Assembly: GCA_009936825.1 (NCBI GenBank)
Contig: JAACDV010000024.1
Location: 1-23,098 of the forward strand
Length of the DNA: 23,098 nucleotides
Reading direction: 5' to 3'
From: Bacteroidota bacterium
GTDB taxonomy: Bacteria; Pseudomonadota; Alphaproteobacteria; Puniceispirillales; Puniceispirillaceae
Shown in pieces: positions 22,101-23,098 of this stretch. The notes under the pieces were generated by a model. The model made no database searches and was not told where the DNA came from. It worked only from the letters and a program-made list of their open reading frames with translations. The first letter of the stretch is position 1. Each line of letters opens with the position of its first letter. The position numbers were made by a program, and so were the translations under genes.

Positions 22101-23059
22101 TTGAAATTATTCCGCTGGATGTGCTGGACCGGCCCCGCGTCGATGTTTGCCTTCGCGCCTCGGGGTTTTTTCGTGATGCCTTTCCCGCACAGATGACTTT
22201 GTTTGACCGCGCCGTGCGCGCCGTTGCGGCGCTGGATGAGCCCCAAGCCATGAACCCGCTTGCCGCAACAGCGCGTCAGGAGACGGCAAAATTAATCGCT
22301 GACGGACTTGAAACTGACCTTGCCAACCGCCAAAGTACCCTAAGAATTTTCAGCGCAAAACCAGGTGCTTATGGAGCAGGTCTTCAGGCATTGGTTGATG
22401 AAGGTATCTGGCAGGAACGATCAGATTTTGCCGAAGCATTTCTGGTCTGGTCATCCTACGCTTATGGCGAGCACAGCGCGGGTGAAGCGGCGCGCGGAGT
22501 GCTGGAAACGCGCCTTTCGGCCTCAGACGCCATTCTGCATAATCAGGATAATCGCGAGCATGATATTCTGGACAGCGACGATTATTATCAGTTCGCTGGC
22601 GGGCTGTCGGCGGCGGTGGCGCATTTGTCCGGGCGCGATGTTCCAGTCTATCATAATGATCACTCGCTTCCCGAACGCCCGGTAATTCGCACTCTGGCCG
22701 AAGAAATTGGCCGGGTTGTGCGGGGGCGTGCCAGTAATCCAAAATGGATCGCGGGCGCCATGCGGCACGGCTATAAGGGCGCGTTTGAAATGGCGGCGAC
22801 GGTTGATTATCTGTTTGCCTTTCAAGCGACAACCCGCCAAGTGGCGGAACATCATTTCACCGCTCTTTATGAGGCTTATATTGAGAATAATGAGGTTCGT
22901 CATTTTCTTGAAGAGGTTAATGATGCGGCCTATCACGATATGCTGGCACGCTTTGATGAGGCCATCGCACGCGGCCTCTGGACACCAAGGCGCAACAGTG
23001 TGCAATCTGAATTGGGAGCGTTGCGGGATGAAGCCAGTAGGAAAAGCAACAATCAGTAA
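19139..23059 (+). CDS. cobN: Aerobic cobaltochelatase subunit CobN
   Basis: A 1306-residue protein, full length for CobN (about 1275 in Pseudomonas denitrificans). CobN is the large, porphyrin-binding subunit of the ATP-dependent chelatase that, with CobS and CobT, inserts cobalt into hydrogenobyrinic acid a,c-diamide. The N terminus MHLLKIDESGALYDSDEAVD matches the usual CobN start. Conserved blocks of the CobN/Mg-chelatase H family follow: VHFGKHGNLEWLPGKA near residues 583-598, and near the C terminus SVWGTSNMRTGGDD, FFRDAFPAQM, YAYGEHSAGEA and NPKWIAGAMRHGYKGA. It acts in the cytoplasm. It sits 48 bases after cobW and behind the B12 riboswitch. CobS and CobT are not in this window. Its stop is followed after seven bases by a 16-base duplication at the window edge. 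Confidence 0.96.
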   Translation: MHLLKIDESGALYDSDEAVDLGQPPGDIVLLTSADTEVSLLSAASERLRLDCAKHLEIRVANYLSLTHPFSVDQYIEKTISGAKLVVVRLLGGSAYWQYGTQQLAELAASLKAGEISGQTISGKIPVMFLSGDGKPDPELDYLSSFGAADNHRLAAYLDAGGLDNAYSFLLALRDLLDGGDLAPPPSPLLRAGIYWPQDSSHAALNPKNIPDLRALADEWQDGAPIAAIVFYRALLQAGDLAPIDALITACRDAGMNPLPLFTAGLKDPDSAAIISSLLTDAGADVILNLTSFAVSDPAGANGDGDDTMPGLKSAGPFGAVDAPVFQLVLSASLSADWQGSSAGLTARDLAMNVALPELDGRILTRVIGFKRPLTRHALTHAMTTGYEALPDRAAFTARLAAGWAQLRRIPAAEKRTALIMANYPNRDGRLANGVGLDTPQSVFAAMQSLTAAGYRLENLPADSAELIARLRAGPTNAGWQGRECDAMLNIDDYQVEFDKLPPETRDLISARWGLAEHDPMCDGKNLHLPLRRFGNVIVAVQPARGYNIDPKSTYHSPDLVPPHNYFALYFWLRSHFGAHAVVHFGKHGNLEWLPGKALALSPSCFPEAVLGPMPHLYPFIVNDPGEGAQAKRRTSAVILDHLTPPMTQADSHGVMAELEAQMDEYFEAAGMDRARSAALLNDILETAERAGITKDCGINDDDDPAEKLLKLDNFLCDIKELQIRDGLHVFGHSPAPNLANGLLAQMLRSPRGDGSGANASLLRALAADLGLDGGPPDANGFDPLTAERALPWEGPRPPVLVNICDTRWRSTGDTVERLDRLAEALVGGPGPSAKVSGDVAGEVPEPPGLLSAAIINHALPMIRARLDACGPRESEALLRGLEGKFIPAGASGAPTRGRPEVLPTGRNFFSIDSRALPTPVAWRLGWASAEALIDRHLMEQGNWPRAVVLSVWGTSNMRTGGDDLAQALALMGVRPAWDASSRRVTGFEIIPLDVLDRPRVDVCLRASGFFRDAFPAQMTLFDRAVRAVAALDEPQAMNPLAATARQETAKLIADGLETDLANRQSTLRIFSAKPGAYGAGLQALVDEGIWQERSDFAEAFLVWSSYAYGEHSAGEAARGVLETRLSASDAILHNQDNREHDILDSDDYYQFAGGLSAAVAHLSGRDVPVYHNDHSLPERPVIRTLAEEIGRVVRGRASNPKWIAGAMRHGYKGAFEMAATVDYLFAFQATTRQVAEHHFTALYEAYIENNEVRHFLEEVNDAAYHDMLARFDEAIARGLWTPRRNSVQSELGALRDEASRKSNNQ

Positions 23060-23066
23060 GGCCCAA

Positions 23067-23098
23067 AATTGCACGCGGCCAGAATTGCACGCGGCCAG
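23067..23098. repeat. 16-base tandem duplication at the window edge
   Basis: AATTGCACGCGGCCAG occurs twice perfectly (23067-23082, 23083-23098), immediately after cobN. The array may continue beyond the window. Confidence 0.9.

Overview
The window looks like chromosomal DNA of an alphaproteobacterium, plausibly a marine lineage of moderate GC. The evidence is the aerobic CobN-type cobaltochelatase with a CobW GTPase and a cobalamin riboswitch, a Rhizobium-type (thermolabile) asparaginase, the FAD-oxidoreductase/DUF1365/CFA-like/DUF3833 lipid cluster typical of Proteobacteria, and a very large kinase-M23-aminotransferase fusion. A SAR116-like origin is only a guess. No tRNA, rRNA, insertion sequence, phage gene or CRISPR array was seen.

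Layout. Bases 1-287 (minus) hold the start of a tungstate-type ABC permease that runs off the left edge. Bases 497-1012 (minus) encode a DUF2244 membrane protein. A repeat-filled 373-base gap leads to a plus-strand pair: a type I extradiol dioxygenase and an MhpA-like flavin hydroxylase (1386-3927), which together could hydroxylate and then open an aromatic ring. Convergent to these is a tight minus-strand operon (6877 to 3942): aldose 1-epimerase, Tas-like aldo/keto reductase, HIT protein, DUF952 protein. Bases 7048-11051 (plus) carry a four-gene membrane-lipid modification operon (FAD oxidoreductase, DUF1365, CFA-like methyltransferase, DUF3833). Two genes usually met in the same cluster (SnoaL/NTF2-like and a short-chain dehydrogenase) lie on the opposite strand at 12338-11032, with 3' ends overlapping DUF3833. 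Bases 12508-15561 encode the three-domain fusion (APH-type kinase, M23 peptidase, class III aminotransferase/phospho-lyase), followed by the asparaginase (15667-16716). The right end (16921-23059) is a cobalt/B12 block: cobalamin riboswitch, HupE/UreJ-type metal permease, CobW and full-length CobN.

The clearest structure not explained by genes is a set of short direct tandem duplications in nearly every sizeable intergenic gap, often touching or copying the stop codon of the upstream gene. They also occur inside several reading frames. Units in gaps have arbitrary lengths (10, 11, 13, 14, 16, 19, 20, 21 bases) and differ in sequence from site to site. Units inside genes are multiples of three (12, 15, 18, or a 6/12-base His-Glu/Gly repeat). 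This suggests ongoing replication-slippage-type duplication filtered by selection on reading frame, rather than one dispersed repeat family.
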